Assembly: GCF_014653195.1 (NCBI RefSeq)
Contig: NZ_BNAH01000001.1
Coordinates: 1-64,000, forward strand
Direction: 5' to 3'
DNA length: 64,000 nt
Origin: Thalassotalea profundi
Lineage (GTDB): Bacteria; Pseudomonadota; Gammaproteobacteria; Enterobacterales; Alteromonadaceae
Shown: positions 9,218-17,452 of the stretch, in pieces
Layout of the letters: each line of letters opens with the position of its first letter
Position numbering within the stretch: position 1 is the first letter of the stretch
Position numbers and translations under genes: made by a program
The notes under the pieces: generated by a model
Told to the model about the DNA's origin: nothing
Databases searched by the model: none
The model's input: the letters and a program-made list of their open reading frames with translations, nothing else

Positions 9218-9268
9218 ATAAGAAGCCTATATTTTACTACAGGCAATAGCGCGAGCATTTTAATAACT

Positions 9269-9871
9269 TTATTTTGTTACTGAAGAAAGTTCTAACGTTA
9301 CTTGGTCAATACCGTACTTTGCAATACGGCTATTTAATTCAGCTTGTTTACTTGAAAGTAATGAAATCCCTTCCACTATTAAGTCAAAAGCTTTCCACTC
9401 TTGTGCCTTTTGATCATGGCGCATCATAAATACCATGTGAATTTCAGGCTTGTTGGTTTCAATAATAGTTGCGCCAACTGATACAATTTTCTTTGAACCT
9501 GTATCTTGTATGGGCTCATAGTTAACTTTCTGGTTTTTATATTGGTTTAGAGCAGTTGCATAAGTTCTTACTAAATAACTACGCATTGAATCAACAAATT
9601 TATTACGTTGTTCATCTGAAATTTTTCGTAAGTTAGCCCCTAAAATTTTATAAGCGGCATACCTATAATCAATTACTGGCATTAATTCTTCATCAACAAT
9701 TTCACGCATTAATTCAGGAAATTTACTTAGCTCATTTTGCTGAGAACTAATCCGAGTAAATAGCTTATCTCCTGTAGTTTCAACAACTTGATATGGTGAT
9801 ACTAGCTCAACTGCATGAGCTAGTGGGAGAAAAACAGTTGAAAAAGCTAGCGCGATAAAGAAGTTTTTCAT
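9269..9871 (-). CDS. MlaC-family periplasmic phospholipid-binding protein
   Basis: A 200-residue exported protein with a signal peptide ending LAHA (residues 1-20) and the MlaC/Ttg2D fold, including MPVIDYRYAAYKILG, a basic helix and WKAFDLIVEGISL. MlaC carries phospholipid between the outer-membrane MlaA complex and the inner-membrane MlaFEDB transporter. Here it stands alone rather than in an mlaFEDCB operon, so it may be a paralogue with a special role. Its promoter (-35 TTTACA, 18-bp spacer, -10 TAGAAT on the minus strand) holds a candidate operator shared with the neighbouring TetR gene, which suggests TetR control. Confidence 0.85.
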   Translation of the reverse strand: MKNFFIALAFSTVFLPLAHAVELVSPYQVVETTGDKLFTRISSQQNELSKFPELMREIVDEELMPVIDYRYAAYKILGANLRKISDEQRNKFVDSMRSYLVRTYATALNQYKNQKVNYEPIQDTGSKKIVSVGATIIETNKPEIHMVFMMRHDQKAQEWKAFDLIVEGISLLSSKQAELNSRIAKYGIDQVTLELSSVTK

Positions 9872-9915
9872 TTCTAATCCTAAATAAAGCTTACGTGAAT
9901 ATTTTTAATGTGTGT

Positions 9916-9945
9916 ATTCTACATACCGACCAAGCGGTTTGTAAA
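9916..9945 (-). promoter_or_regulatory. Promoter of the MlaC-like gene with operator in the spacer
   Basis: On the minus strand: -35 TTTACA (9940-9945), 18-bp spacer, -10 TAGAAT (9916-9921). An imperfect inverted repeat at 9921-9942, ACATACCG and CGGTTTGT around a six-base centre, overlies the spacer. The same half-sites occur in the TetR promoter at 10617-10633. Confidence 0.6.
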
Positions 9946-9987
9946 TGATTATTTGTTATTTCATAGATCTATTTTTGACAGGTATGC

Positions 9988-10578
9988 CTATTGCTTGCGC
10001 AAATGGTAGATATATGCACACAGTTCATTAATAACTTGTGAAAATAAGTCTTTGTTTTTAGAGCCTTTACTAAGGTTTGAAGCACCATAAAAGCATGAAA
10101 TAATAAAATAGGCGACTTGTTGAAAATTAATATCATCACGTAATTGAGATGACACACGAACCAAATTGGTTGCGATTAAGCTATTTAATTGTTGTTGCAT
10201 ATTTAATATACGTAAACGAAAACCTTCATCTATCCCAGACATTTCCTGACAAAGGTTATTTAACGGGCAGCCACATACAATATCTTCACAGCTCAAATTG
10301 GTTAGCATTGACTGAAAAAAGTCGACTAAGCTTTCAATAGGATCGTTACCGGATACTGCAGGTTGCCACATCGCAAGAAATTCAGGGGTATAAATCTCTT
10401 CAAATACGGCATAACCCAGCTCAAGCTTATTGGTAAAGTGATGATATAAAGCACCTTTAGAAATATCACAACGCTTTAAAATGACAGAAAGGCTAGTGGC
10501 CGTAAAGCCGTGCTTGCGTATTTCGTCAGCACTTATTTCTAAAATTTTTTGGCGGGTGTGTTCAGAGACTTTTACCAC
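9988..10578 (-). CDS. TetR-family transcriptional regulator
   Basis: A 196-residue repressor with an N-terminal TetR helix-turn-helix (about residues 8-55, with TATSLSVILKRCDISKGALY and the HHFTNKLEL continuation). The C-terminal ligand domain contains the GCPLNNL motif found in one TetR subgroup. The GTG start at 10578 is preceded by AGAGG at a good distance. Its promoter has -35 TTGGCA, a 17-bp spacer and -10 TATGAT, and the spacer carries the same half-sites as the promoter of the downstream MlaC-like gene. Autorepression and repression of that gene are the natural reading. The ligand is unknown. Confidence 0.88.
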   Translation of the reverse strand: MVKVSEHTRQKILEISADEIRKHGFTATSLSVILKRCDISKGALYHHFTNKLELGYAVFEEIYTPEFLAMWQPAVSGNDPIESLVDFFQSMLTNLSCEDIVCGCPLNNLCQEMSGIDEGFRLRILNMQQQLNSLIATNLVRVSSQLRDDINFQQVAYFIISCFYGASNLSKGSKNKDLFSQVINELCAYIYHLRKQ

Positions 10579-10614
10579 GGTTACCTCTTCGTTAACTATC
10601 TTTCTTACTTAACT

Positions 10615-10643
10615 ATCATACCGACTGGTTTGTTTGTTGCCAA
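10615..10643 (-). promoter_or_regulatory. Promoter of the TetR gene with operator in the spacer
   Basis: On the minus strand: -35 TTGGCA (10638-10643), 17-bp spacer, -10 TATGAT (10615-10620). The candidate operator CATACC-GACT-GGTTTG (10617-10632) covers the spacer and part of the -10. Confidence 0.6.
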
Positions 10644-10686
10644 GTTTTAGTTATCAATAAAACGCATTAGTAAATTTCTTATTTGG

Positions 10687-10714
10687 TTGACACCAACTTG
10701 AAGTATTGTGTAAT
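10687..10714 (+). promoter_or_regulatory. Strong sigma-70 promoter of the peptide-exporter operon
   Basis: Perfect -35 TTGACA (10687-10692), 16-bp spacer, -10 TGTAAT (10709-10714), about 50 bp before the peptide start codon. A 7-bp perfect inverted repeat (AATGTAA, 10712-10718; TTACATT, 10727-10733) overlaps the -10 and the expected transcription start and is a candidate operator. Confidence 0.6.
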
Positions 10715-10762
10715 GTAATAATGCATTTACATTGGATTGTATCTTAAATAATAAGGAAAATT

Positions 10763-10998
10763 ATGAAAACATTTCAAAACATTTCAAAACATTTCAAAAC
10801 ATTTCAAAACATTTCAAAAAAATAATACTATGCATTACTTTAGCAACAACGGCTAGCTTGGTTTATGCAAATGAAATATGTAGTACAACCACATCATGTC
10901 ATGAAGGTAATTGTATTACTGTAGAAGTTTGTGTTCCAGGCCCAACACTTCCAGAGTTACCACCAATTGTAATTGACAAGCCTAAGGGAGGAAATTAA
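10763..10998 (+). CDS. Small secreted Cys-rich peptide, probably phase-variable (OFF in this sequence)
   Basis: I do not recognise this peptide family. The ATG at 10763 has a good ribosome site (AAGGA, 10753-10757) but enters five copies of a 10-bp repeat and stops at a TAA at 10823. In the other frame, directly after the repeat, there is a clear Sec signal-peptide core (IILCITLATTASLVYA) and a mature part of about 42 residues. That part has four cysteines (mature positions 4, 10, 15, 21), a proline-rich stretch and a KGGN end. With three or six repeats the ATG would read straight into it; with three, the signal peptide looks textbook. In the present sequence only a poor TTG at 10732 is in frame. 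It is followed by an ABC exporter operon, so a secreted signal or toxin peptide is my inference. Confidence 0.6.
10766..10815 (+). repeat. Five tandem copies of a 10-bp repeat in the signal-peptide region
   Basis: Unit AAAACATTTC, five perfect head-to-tail copies starting three bases after the candidate ATG. Because 10 is not a multiple of 3, gain or loss of one unit changes the reading frame. Copy numbers divisible by three join the ATG to the peptide frame. Confidence 0.95.
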
Positions 10999-11067
10999 CG
11001 TTAAGTTATTGCTATATATTACATAACAATATTTAAAGTTAATTAGTTAATAAACAGGAAAATGTAA

Positions 11068-12318
11068 GTGCAACAATATATACAAGAGAAGACTGAATTT
11101 TCATTTCTAGTTAAAGCCTCAATTATTACCGCGTTAAGCTTTATTATTAGCATTTTAGTGTATGTAATTGTTATTAAAAATGATGAGATTCCAACGCAAT
11201 ATAGCCAATTAATGTTGGTTGAATCGCATTATAAACCACTAAAAATTAAAGGGATAGGCGCAATAGTACCTAGTAGTAAAACTATTATACCTGCGCCATC
11301 GAAAGGAAATATTGTAAGTTTAACCATCAGACCTGGTCAATTGGTTACTAAAGGGCAAGTATTAACAAAAATCAACAATTATGAGCTAGAGCAGCAACTG
11401 CAAGAAAGTAAGTATGCTTTAGTGAATTTACGTTCAGAAGTTGCTCTTAAAAAAAGTGATTTGCAAATTAAACAAAATCAACTAGAAGCTGATTTAAACC
11501 AAAGAAAAAACTTTAAAAAGAAGCAAAAGTTAGAATTAGATGCTTACAACAAACTAATTAAAAAAGGCATTGTTTCAAAAATAAAATTTGAACAATCTAA
11601 AATGGCATACGAACAAATGACCCTTGACGTTGAATCAAGTGAACGGCAGCTAACATGGTTTAACAAAAACCTCTTGCAACAACAAAATGCCTTAAACACT
11701 AAAATTACAGCGGCAATGGAGCAATTGGCATTTATTCAAGAACGCAAGAACAGCTTAACCGTGCGGGCGGATAGTTCAGGTATCATTAAAGAGGTTAATA
11801 TTCATGTTGGGCAAATGGTTGCTCAAGGTCAAAATTTATTTGAAATAATCGACAACACTAAGTTACAAGCTGAAATTCAAATTCCTCAATACTCATCTGC
11901 AAATATCGCGCTTTATCAACAAGCTGAAATACTAACACCTAACGGAAAATTTGAAGCTCAAGTTGAACACATTGATAGTGTTATTCGACAAGGGGCTGTT
12001 AGTGTGTATTTGTCCTTTATAAATACGCCACCTAATTGGGTGAGGGTAGACCAGTCAATTGAAGCAATCATACAGACAGAAAAAGTAGACGAACGCTTTT
12101 TTATTAGAAAGCCTTTACAGTTTGAACAACATGCTGAATGGGCTTTATATGTTGTAGAGAATGATAGTTCAATTACCAAACTCTCAGTTGGTTATTCAGT
12201 GGATGAAGATAATTTGTATATCCAGTCAGATAATTTTAAAGGAAAAAAACTATTGCTGGTCCCCGATAGTTTCTCTATAGGCACACATTATGATAAAGAA
12301 GAGCTATCAAATTTATGA
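11068..12318 (+). CDS. HlyD/MacA-like membrane fusion protein of an ABC exporter
   Basis: Periplasmic adaptor expected to link an inner-membrane ABC transporter to an outer-membrane TolC-type channel. The 416-residue protein has an N-terminal membrane anchor (about 17-37), a biotinyl-lipoyl half (IVSLTIRPGQLVTKGQVL), a long coiled coil (about 110-220), the second lipoyl half (SGIIKEVNIHVGQMVAQGQ) and a beta-barrel. The GTG start at 11068 has AGGAA eight bases before it. It overlaps the ATPase gene by four bases. No TolC gene is present, so a housekeeping one would be used. Confidence 0.85.
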   Translation: MQQYIQEKTEFSFLVKASIITALSFIISILVYVIVIKNDEIPTQYSQLMLVESHYKPLKIKGIGAIVPSSKTIIPAPSKGNIVSLTIRPGQLVTKGQVLTKINNYELEQQLQESKYALVNLRSEVALKKSDLQIKQNQLEADLNQRKNFKKKQKLELDAYNKLIKKGIVSKIKFEQSKMAYEQMTLDVESSERQLTWFNKNLLQQQNALNTKITAAMEQLAFIQERKNSLTVRADSSGIIKEVNIHVGQMVAQGQNLFEIIDNTKLQAEIQIPQYSSANIALYQQAEILTPNGKFEAQVEHIDSVIRQGAVSVYLSFINTPPNWVRVDQSIEAIIQTEKVDERFFIRKPLQFEQHAEWALYVVENDSSITKLSVGYSVDEDNLYIQSDNFKGKKLLLVPDSFSIGTHYDKEELSNL

Positions 12319-12986
12319 ACGCTAAATTAATTACAGTAAATAATTTATCTTTTCGTTACCCGAAAGCAGAAAATGATACACTGAAAGGAGTAAGCTTTGA
12401 GGTAAATAAAGGCGACTATATTGCTATTGTAGGCACTTCGGGTAGTGGGAAAAGCACCTTGTTGTCAATTTTAGGCTTATTAAATAAACCTACCACAGGC
12501 AGTTATCAAATATTAGGGACTAATACAACAAAGCTAACCAATAACTCATTATCGTTATTAAAAAATAATGAAATAGGGTTTATCTTTCAAAATTTTAATT
12601 TGTTAAGCCAATTAACTGTTTATGACAATGTTGCGTTGCCTTTAACTTATAACCCATTAATTAAACGTGGCGACTATAAAGAAAAAGTTTATAAAGCATT
12701 AGCATATGTCAATATGGAAGATTATGGAAAACGGTTACCTGAGCAACTGTCGGGTGGTCAACAACAACGTATCGCTATTGCGAGGGCGCTAGTAAATGAA
12801 CCTTCATTAATATTGGCCGACGAACCTACAGGTAATTTAGACTCGAGTAATAGCCAGCAAGTGTTTGAATTACTCGGCCGTTTAAATAATGACGGCAATA
12901 CTATTTGCTTAATTACCCATGACATGGAATATGCAAAAAAAGCTCAGCAACAATGGATAATGTCTGATGGTCAGCTGGTTACATAA
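12315..12986 (+). CDS. ABC transporter ATPase (MacB/LolD type)
   Basis: A 223-residue nucleotide-binding protein that would power the exporter encoded by the flanking genes. It shows Walker A GTSGSGKST, the Q-loop region FIFQNFNLL, the signature LSGGQQQRIAIARAL, Walker [13 protein letters not shown] and the switch histidine (LITHD). The length and motifs fit the MacB/LolD/FtsE group, whose members work by mechanotransmission on periplasmic or membrane substrates. It is translationally coupled to the adaptor gene (ATGA overlap). Confidence 0.93.
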   Translation: MNAKLITVNNLSFRYPKAENDTLKGVSFEVNKGDYIAIVGTSGSGKSTLLSILGLLNKPTTGSYQILGTNTTKLTNNSLSLLKNNEIGFIFQNFNLLSQLTVYDNVALPLTYNPLIKRGDYKEKVYKALAYVNMEDYGKRLPEQLSGGQQQRIAIARALVNEPSLILADEPTGNLDSSNSQQVFELLGRLNNDGNTICLITHDMEYAKKAQQQWIMSDGQLVT

Positions 12987-13001
12987 GGTTAAAAATATTC
13001 A

Positions 13002-15380
13002 ATGGATATGAAGTTAGTTATTGATTTAAGTGTAAGTTGGTTTAAGCAAACCTGTAAAAGTTACCGTTTTTTATTGATTTTAGTCTTATTAGCATTTCCT
13101 ATCGCTTTACTGATTCACTTTAAGCTAATTCAGCAAAGTTATTTATCGGCGTCATTTTTAGGGTTGAATAATAAAAGTCCAATAGTAAATGCCATGTTAT
13201 ATGATGAGCATAAAGGGCAAGCTTTAGAAGATTATTTGTCTGACGCTATCGTTGATAAATGGCCAGAGTTAACGGTGAGTTATGAACGCACAATATCGTT
13301 AAGTACAGACCTACATGGTGACACAAAAACGCAGAATATTAGCTTCTTTTCGGGAGGTTATAGTTTACTTGGCTTAAAGCCAGCTTTTGGGTCATTTAGT
13401 CAACTAGAGTTTCCTGTGGCGGGAGCGGAACTAGTTGCTGCAATATCACACACTTATTTTATTAACAACTTTTCATCTCGTGTTGAAGCACTCAATACAA
13501 AAATAATTATTAATGGGCAAGCTGTTACTATTGTTGCGGTGATGCCTAAAGCTTTCTCTTCTTTTAGAAAAAATCGCAGTACTCAACTAGTTATGCCTTA
13601 TAGCCAGTTAGCGCCTATTTTAAACCAGTCACAGTCATCAATATCGCCAGATACAACTAGTTATTTAATTGGGCCGATAAAAAATATTGAAAGACTAGAA
13701 AAGAGCATGACGCAATACCTTAAAGATGAAATTTTAATATTAGATGAAAGCTCTCTGATATTAAATAAAGCCATTGGTGTTAACTCAAATGAATACGTAA
13801 CCGTAAGTAAACGGGTCTCGTTGCTTAGTCTACTTTTCTCTATTTTGTTGATATTTAGTTTTATTGCGTTTATTGCCTTTATTTCAGGAGAAAATAATAA
13901 AAAGCAGCAAGAATTTCTAGTACGTTCTTATTGTGGTGCTAGTAGTAAACAATTGCTGTTGCAGCGTTTGATTGATGTTATCTACACCTTGGTCGCCGTG
14001 GTTTTTATTTGCGGTATTATTCTGCCTTTAGTCAAAGATTTTATGATTATTTTGCTGCCGCAAATGCAAGGAGTAAAAGTAAGCTGGCAAAGCGAGTTTG
14101 TATTGTCAATTATTTGGTGTTTTTTAGGTGGCTTTTTGTTTTTGACAGCGTTGATCTTTTTTTTGCAAGAGAAGTTTATTAAAACACACGTAGGGCGGGG
14201 GGAAAGCGCTAGCTTAAGCGTAAAAATGCAAAGTTATTTTTTGCTTTCATGCTTGTTGTCGTTAACCTTAATCGTGCTTTATGTCGCGGTATTATTAGTT
14301 AAAAGTCAAATAGCACTTTATAAAACAGACTTAGGGTTTAGCGCAAATAATCGGTTTGTTGCTAGCTTTGACTTCCCAATAACGTCTTCTAAAAAGTTCA
14401 TGGCAGACCAATCTGCAAAAATATTGATGAGCGAGTTGAATAATGTGCCTGAATTTTTAAATGTTGCATTAACAACAGCGCCCCCATTGTCTGGGCGAGT
14501 AAGTTATGAACAATGGCTTACGCCAACGAATAAAAAGGTGGGTGTAGGGGAAGATAGTAACACTAAAGTTAACATTATTTCCCCTCATTATTTTAAAGCA
14601 TTAAACATTCCAATTAATCAAGGACAAACGCTTTCTTGGCGTAGCCCTTTTGAGGTAGTTGTTAACCAAAAATTATGGGATAGCTATTTTGCTGGTGAAT
14701 CACTCGCAGGAGCTAAATTAAATAAAGTTTATTCTCCAGGTAATCAAAAGGTAGCGTCTAAAATTGTAGGGGTTGTTGCAAATGAGCTGACTCAAGGGCC
14801 CGATTCACCTGCAGAACCTATTGTTTATCAACCAATAATAGTATTAACAGGTCTTGAAAGCATAATAATTGAAACTTCTTTATCTTTAAAACAAATAACA
14901 AGCATTATCACCCAAATAATGTCGTCGATTAATACACAGTTTACCAATATAAAAGTTACTTCATTATCGGCATTAATTGAAAAAGAAAATAAACCTCGGG
15001 TAGTTTTAATGACGGTTGCATTACTGAGTGCTGTCATTATTTTGATGTCGTCGATGATCTTTTTTTTAGTGACTATTTCGCAATTGTGTGAAAAAAATGC
15101 CAGAGAATATGCCGTTCGCTTTTGTGCTGGAGCAAAAACAACAAGTTTAATAATCAATGAGCTAGTGATATTTGTTTTTATGCTATTGCCTACATTGTTA
15201 ACTTTTTTAGCAGGCTTTTATTATTTTAGTGATTTATTGAGTGCACATTTAGTTCAAGTTGCTTTATTCGATTATGCGGTAATGATTGTATTATTGATGC
15301 TTTTTGTTTCAACTTTGATCACGGTATTTTATTTAAACGTTCATAGAAAAGTACGCCAAGCTTGGCGTTATTTATCTTAA
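13002..15380 (+). CDS. FtsX/MacB-like ABC permease, duplicated form
   Basis: A 792-residue membrane protein with two FtsX-like halves. Each half has a transmembrane helix, a large periplasmic MacB-type domain (about 45-270 and 440-660) and a three-helix bundle (about 275-390 and 670-780). This double arrangement resembles permeases of peptide and antimicrobial export systems and of macrolide-type pumps. With the adaptor and ATPase genes it would form a tripartite exporter that takes substrate from the periplasm, which suits a Sec-exported peptide. An ATG at 13008 is an alternative start. Confidence 0.82.
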   Translation: MDMKLVIDLSVSWFKQTCKSYRFLLILVLLAFPIALLIHFKLIQQSYLSASFLGLNNKSPIVNAMLYDEHKGQALEDYLSDAIVDKWPELTVSYERTISLSTDLHGDTKTQNISFFSGGYSLLGLKPAFGSFSQLEFPVAGAELVAAISHTYFINNFSSRVEALNTKIIINGQAVTIVAVMPKAFSSFRKNRSTQLVMPYSQLAPILNQSQSSISPDTTSYLIGPIKNIERLEKSMTQYLKDEILILDESSLILNKAIGVNSNEYVTVSKRVSLLSLLFSILLIFSFIAFIAFISGENNKKQQEFLVRSYCGASSKQLLLQRLIDVIYTLVAVVFICGIILPLVKDFMIILLPQMQGVKVSWQSEFVLSIIWCFLGGFLFLTALIFFLQEKFIKTHVGRGESASLSVKMQSYFLLSCLLSLTLIVLYVAVLLVKSQIALYKTDLGFSANNRFVASFDFPITSSKKFMADQSAKILMSELNNVPEFLNVALTTAPPLSGRVSYEQWLTPTNKKVGVGEDSNTKVNIISPHYFKALNIPINQGQTLSWRSPFEVVVNQKLWDSYFAGESLAGAKLNKVYSPGNQKVASKIVGVVANELTQGPDSPAEPIVYQPIIVLTGLESIIIETSLSLKQITSIITQIMSSINTQFTNIKVTSLSALIEKENKPRVVLMTVALLSAVIILMSSMIFFLVTISQLCEKNAREYAVRFCAGAKTTSLIINELVIFVFMLLPTLLTFLAGFYYFSDLLSAHLVQVALFDYAVMIVLLMLFVSTLITVFYLNVHRKVRQAWRYLS

Positions 15381-15389
15381 GGAAAATAT

Positions 15390-15842
15390 ATGCTGATTAA
15401 ACGATTAACTTTTTTATTTAGTTTGTGTTGTTTCACAAGTGTTTCCCAGGCTAAAAACATTGATATTACTCATAGAGATATAATTAAAACTCACATTCAT
15501 AATTCTGCGCCACAACTGTTTTTATATAATAAAGAAGGCCAACTAATTCATTACAGTAGTCGATATTTTCCAGCTATAAAAATAGCATTTAATAATAAAA
15601 AACATATCAATGGTTATAGCGATCAAACGGAAGATCTACTTAAATTAATAAACGGTGATGAAAAAGATTTTGACCACTATGATTTTACATTGTTCTTTGT
15701 AAATATGGATGAAAATATAGGACCTTGTCCGCCATGTAGAAAACAAGAAAAAATTATTGATAAGTTAAAAAGTAAGTTCAAAAAAGTAAAGATTAATTAT
15801 CACCGAATTAATATTATTCAGGAAACTTATTATATCGATTAA
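15390..15842 (+). CDS. Small periplasmic thioredoxin-like protein with a CPPC motif
   Basis: A 150-residue exported protein with signal peptide (residues 1-21, ending VSQA) and an active-site-like CPPC (C113, C116) after a hydrophobic strand (FTLFFVN), as in thioredoxin folds. After the motif there is one helix and one strand (KINYHRINI) and the protein ends, so the usual cis-proline half of thioredoxin is absent. RBS AAGGAAAAT precedes the ATG, 9 bp after the permease stop. Being co-transcribed with a Cys-rich secreted peptide, it may handle the peptide's disulfides; this is inference. Confidence 0.6.
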   Translation: MLIKRLTFLFSLCCFTSVSQAKNIDITHRDIIKTHIHNSAPQLFLYNKEGQLIHYSSRYFPAIKIAFNNKKHINGYSDQTEDLLKLINGDEKDFDHYDFTLFFVNMDENIGPCPPCRKQEKIIDKLKSKFKKVKINYHRINIIQETYYID

Positions 15843-15860
15843 TTTGGGGAAGGAAATATC

Positions 15861-16022
15861 ATGAAAACAAAATATATATTTTACATTGCATTTTTTGGTG
15901 AAGCTTTTGTTTGAAATTATTTTACTATACAGAAAACATTACCATTTCGCACAAAGAGGGGGGTTGGTGAGTATAGTGCCTTTAGTATTACGGGTAGGGC
16001 AAAAGTGGTTATCTATAAATAA
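15861..16022 (+). pseudogene. Broken small secreted ORF at the end of the exporter operon
   Basis: A strong RBS (GGAAGGAA) precedes an ATG that opens a short signal-like start (MKTKYIFYIAFF). A TGA at 15912-15914 stops it after 17 codons. The same frame then continues for 35 sense codons to a TAA at 16020. A nonsense mutation in a small secreted or membrane protein is the simplest reading; a genuine 17-residue peptide cannot be excluded. Confidence 0.4.
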
Positions 16023-16325
16023 AATGGTGTAATGCATGTAAATCGTTAAGACTATATTTAGTGAAAATATAAAAACCTTGATATGAATTTGTTAAATACA
16101 ACCTATCCTTTCCAGTTTAATTATTACAGGTTAAATAAAATCTGTTGTCTCAGAATAAGCACGCTTCAACTCAAAATTAATATTTTTAGTTACTGGTGAT
16201 ATACATTTATTTTTAAAGGCCACACGCCCTAAGTCTTAAAACAATTAAAAATTTAATTGCGTTGTTATAAGGTATATATTCAATAAAGGGTTTCTTCTTA
16301 TCAGTGGAACAGAGCTAATTTTTAT
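16023..16325 (+). other. Intergenic region before the LytS-like kinase gene
   Basis: About 300 bp, AT-rich and without an ORF I can support. It presumably holds the promoter of the kinase-regulator pair, but I see no clear consensus boxes. Confidence 0.5.
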
Positions 16326-17444
16326 ATGATGAATTTAATGCAACAGTCACGCACAGAAAGCCCGCTTGAAATTGAGCCACAAGCATTTTCAAAACAAAGC
16401 CACCAATTTTGGACTTTACAATTCACTGGTTGGCTTGGTTATGCCATTGTGGTTTTTATTGCGATAATTCGCCCTCAATTTGAAGATCCTAACTTTAATT
16501 TCTCAGGCCAAATGCTTAATCTTTTTGCGGAAACGTTTAGTGGCTTTGTATTGTCTTATCTTCAATGGCAGTTAATTCGTAGAATTGTACATCTACCACT
16601 CAATAAATTATTGTTTCTAAGTTTCAGTGCCGCCGCTTTATTGGGGGTTGCTTATAATATTATTAAGCTAAGCTTATACAAGATAATTGTTTATCATCAG
16701 CAGTGGAATGAAGCATGGAATATGTTGGAGTTTGGTGGTTGGTTACTTTTTTCACTCACCACTATGTTTGCTTGGACTTCAATTTTTTTCATTATGTTGT
16801 ATAACACTAAGCTGCAAAAAGAACATGAAATGTTATTAAGAGCGCAAACCGCCGCGAAAGATGCACAACTACAAATGCTACGTTATCAATTAAATCCACA
16901 TTTTATGTTTAACACGATGAATGCTATTTCCACCTTGATTTATAAGCATGAAAACGATCGCGCTAATGAAATGCTTGATAAGTTATGTGAGTTTTTCCGT
17001 TATTCGCTTGATCAAAATGCTAAAAGTAAAACTACATTACAAAAAGAAATTGAATTATTAGAACTTTATTTATCTATTGAAAAAGTACGTTTTGGTGAGC
17101 GCTTAAATATAAACATGAACATTTGTGAGCGCGCGTTAATGGCACAAGTGCCTAGTATGTTTTTACAACCACTGGTAGAAAATGCGATTAAATTTGCAAT
17201 AGAACCTAAGAAAACTTCGGGTATTATTACTATTTCAGCACAAATAGAAAACGAGAGATTATTAATTAATGTTCATGATGATGGCTATAAAGTAAAAGCC
17301 ACGATAAGTGATGGTTTCGGTATTGGAATAAGTAATACCAAAGCACGTTTAAATGCTATGTTTAATGGAGACTACCAGATAGATATTTGTGAAAATGCGG
17401 AGCAAGGCACAATAGTCACTATATCAATCCCTTTTGATCGATGA
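16326..17444 (+). CDS. LytS/YpdA-type sensor histidine kinase
   Basis: Inner-membrane sensor kinase of 372 residues. It has four hydrophobic segments in the first 165 residues, a short coiled coil and a His_kinase domain with the LNPHFMFNTMNAI box (phospho-accepting H192). A small HATPase domain follows, with QPLVENAIKFAI and a degenerate glycine box. It is followed after 8 bp by a LytTR response regulator, its clear partner. Multi-pass kinases of this class sense small molecules or peptides; the ligand is unknown. It lies between the peptide-exporter operon and the laminarin locus and could serve either. Confidence 0.9.
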   Translation: MMNLMQQSRTESPLEIEPQAFSKQSHQFWTLQFTGWLGYAIVVFIAIIRPQFEDPNFNFSGQMLNLFAETFSGFVLSYLQWQLIRRIVHLPLNKLLFLSFSAAALLGVAYNIIKLSLYKIIVYHQQWNEAWNMLEFGGWLLFSLTTMFAWTSIFFIMLYNTKLQKEHEMLLRAQTAAKDAQLQMLRYQLNPHFMFNTMNAISTLIYKHENDRANEMLDKLCEFFRYSLDQNAKSKTTLQKEIELLELYLSIEKVRFGERLNINMNICERALMAQVPSMFLQPLVENAIKFAIEPKKTSGIITISAQIENERLLINVHDDGYKVKATISDGFGIGISNTKARLNAMFNGDYQIDICENAEQGTIVTISIPFDR

Positions 17445-17452
17445 GAACGTAA

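Noticed and set aside
9969..10157. Minus-strand ORF of 62 codons at the 3' end of the TetR gene
   Set aside because: It overlaps the TetR coding region in another frame and has no ribosome site or recognisable fold.
16027..16043. Partial similarity (GTGTAATG and ATGCAT) to the inverted repeat at the peptide promoter
   Set aside because: Short AT-rich words, not arranged as the same inverted repeat; likely chance.
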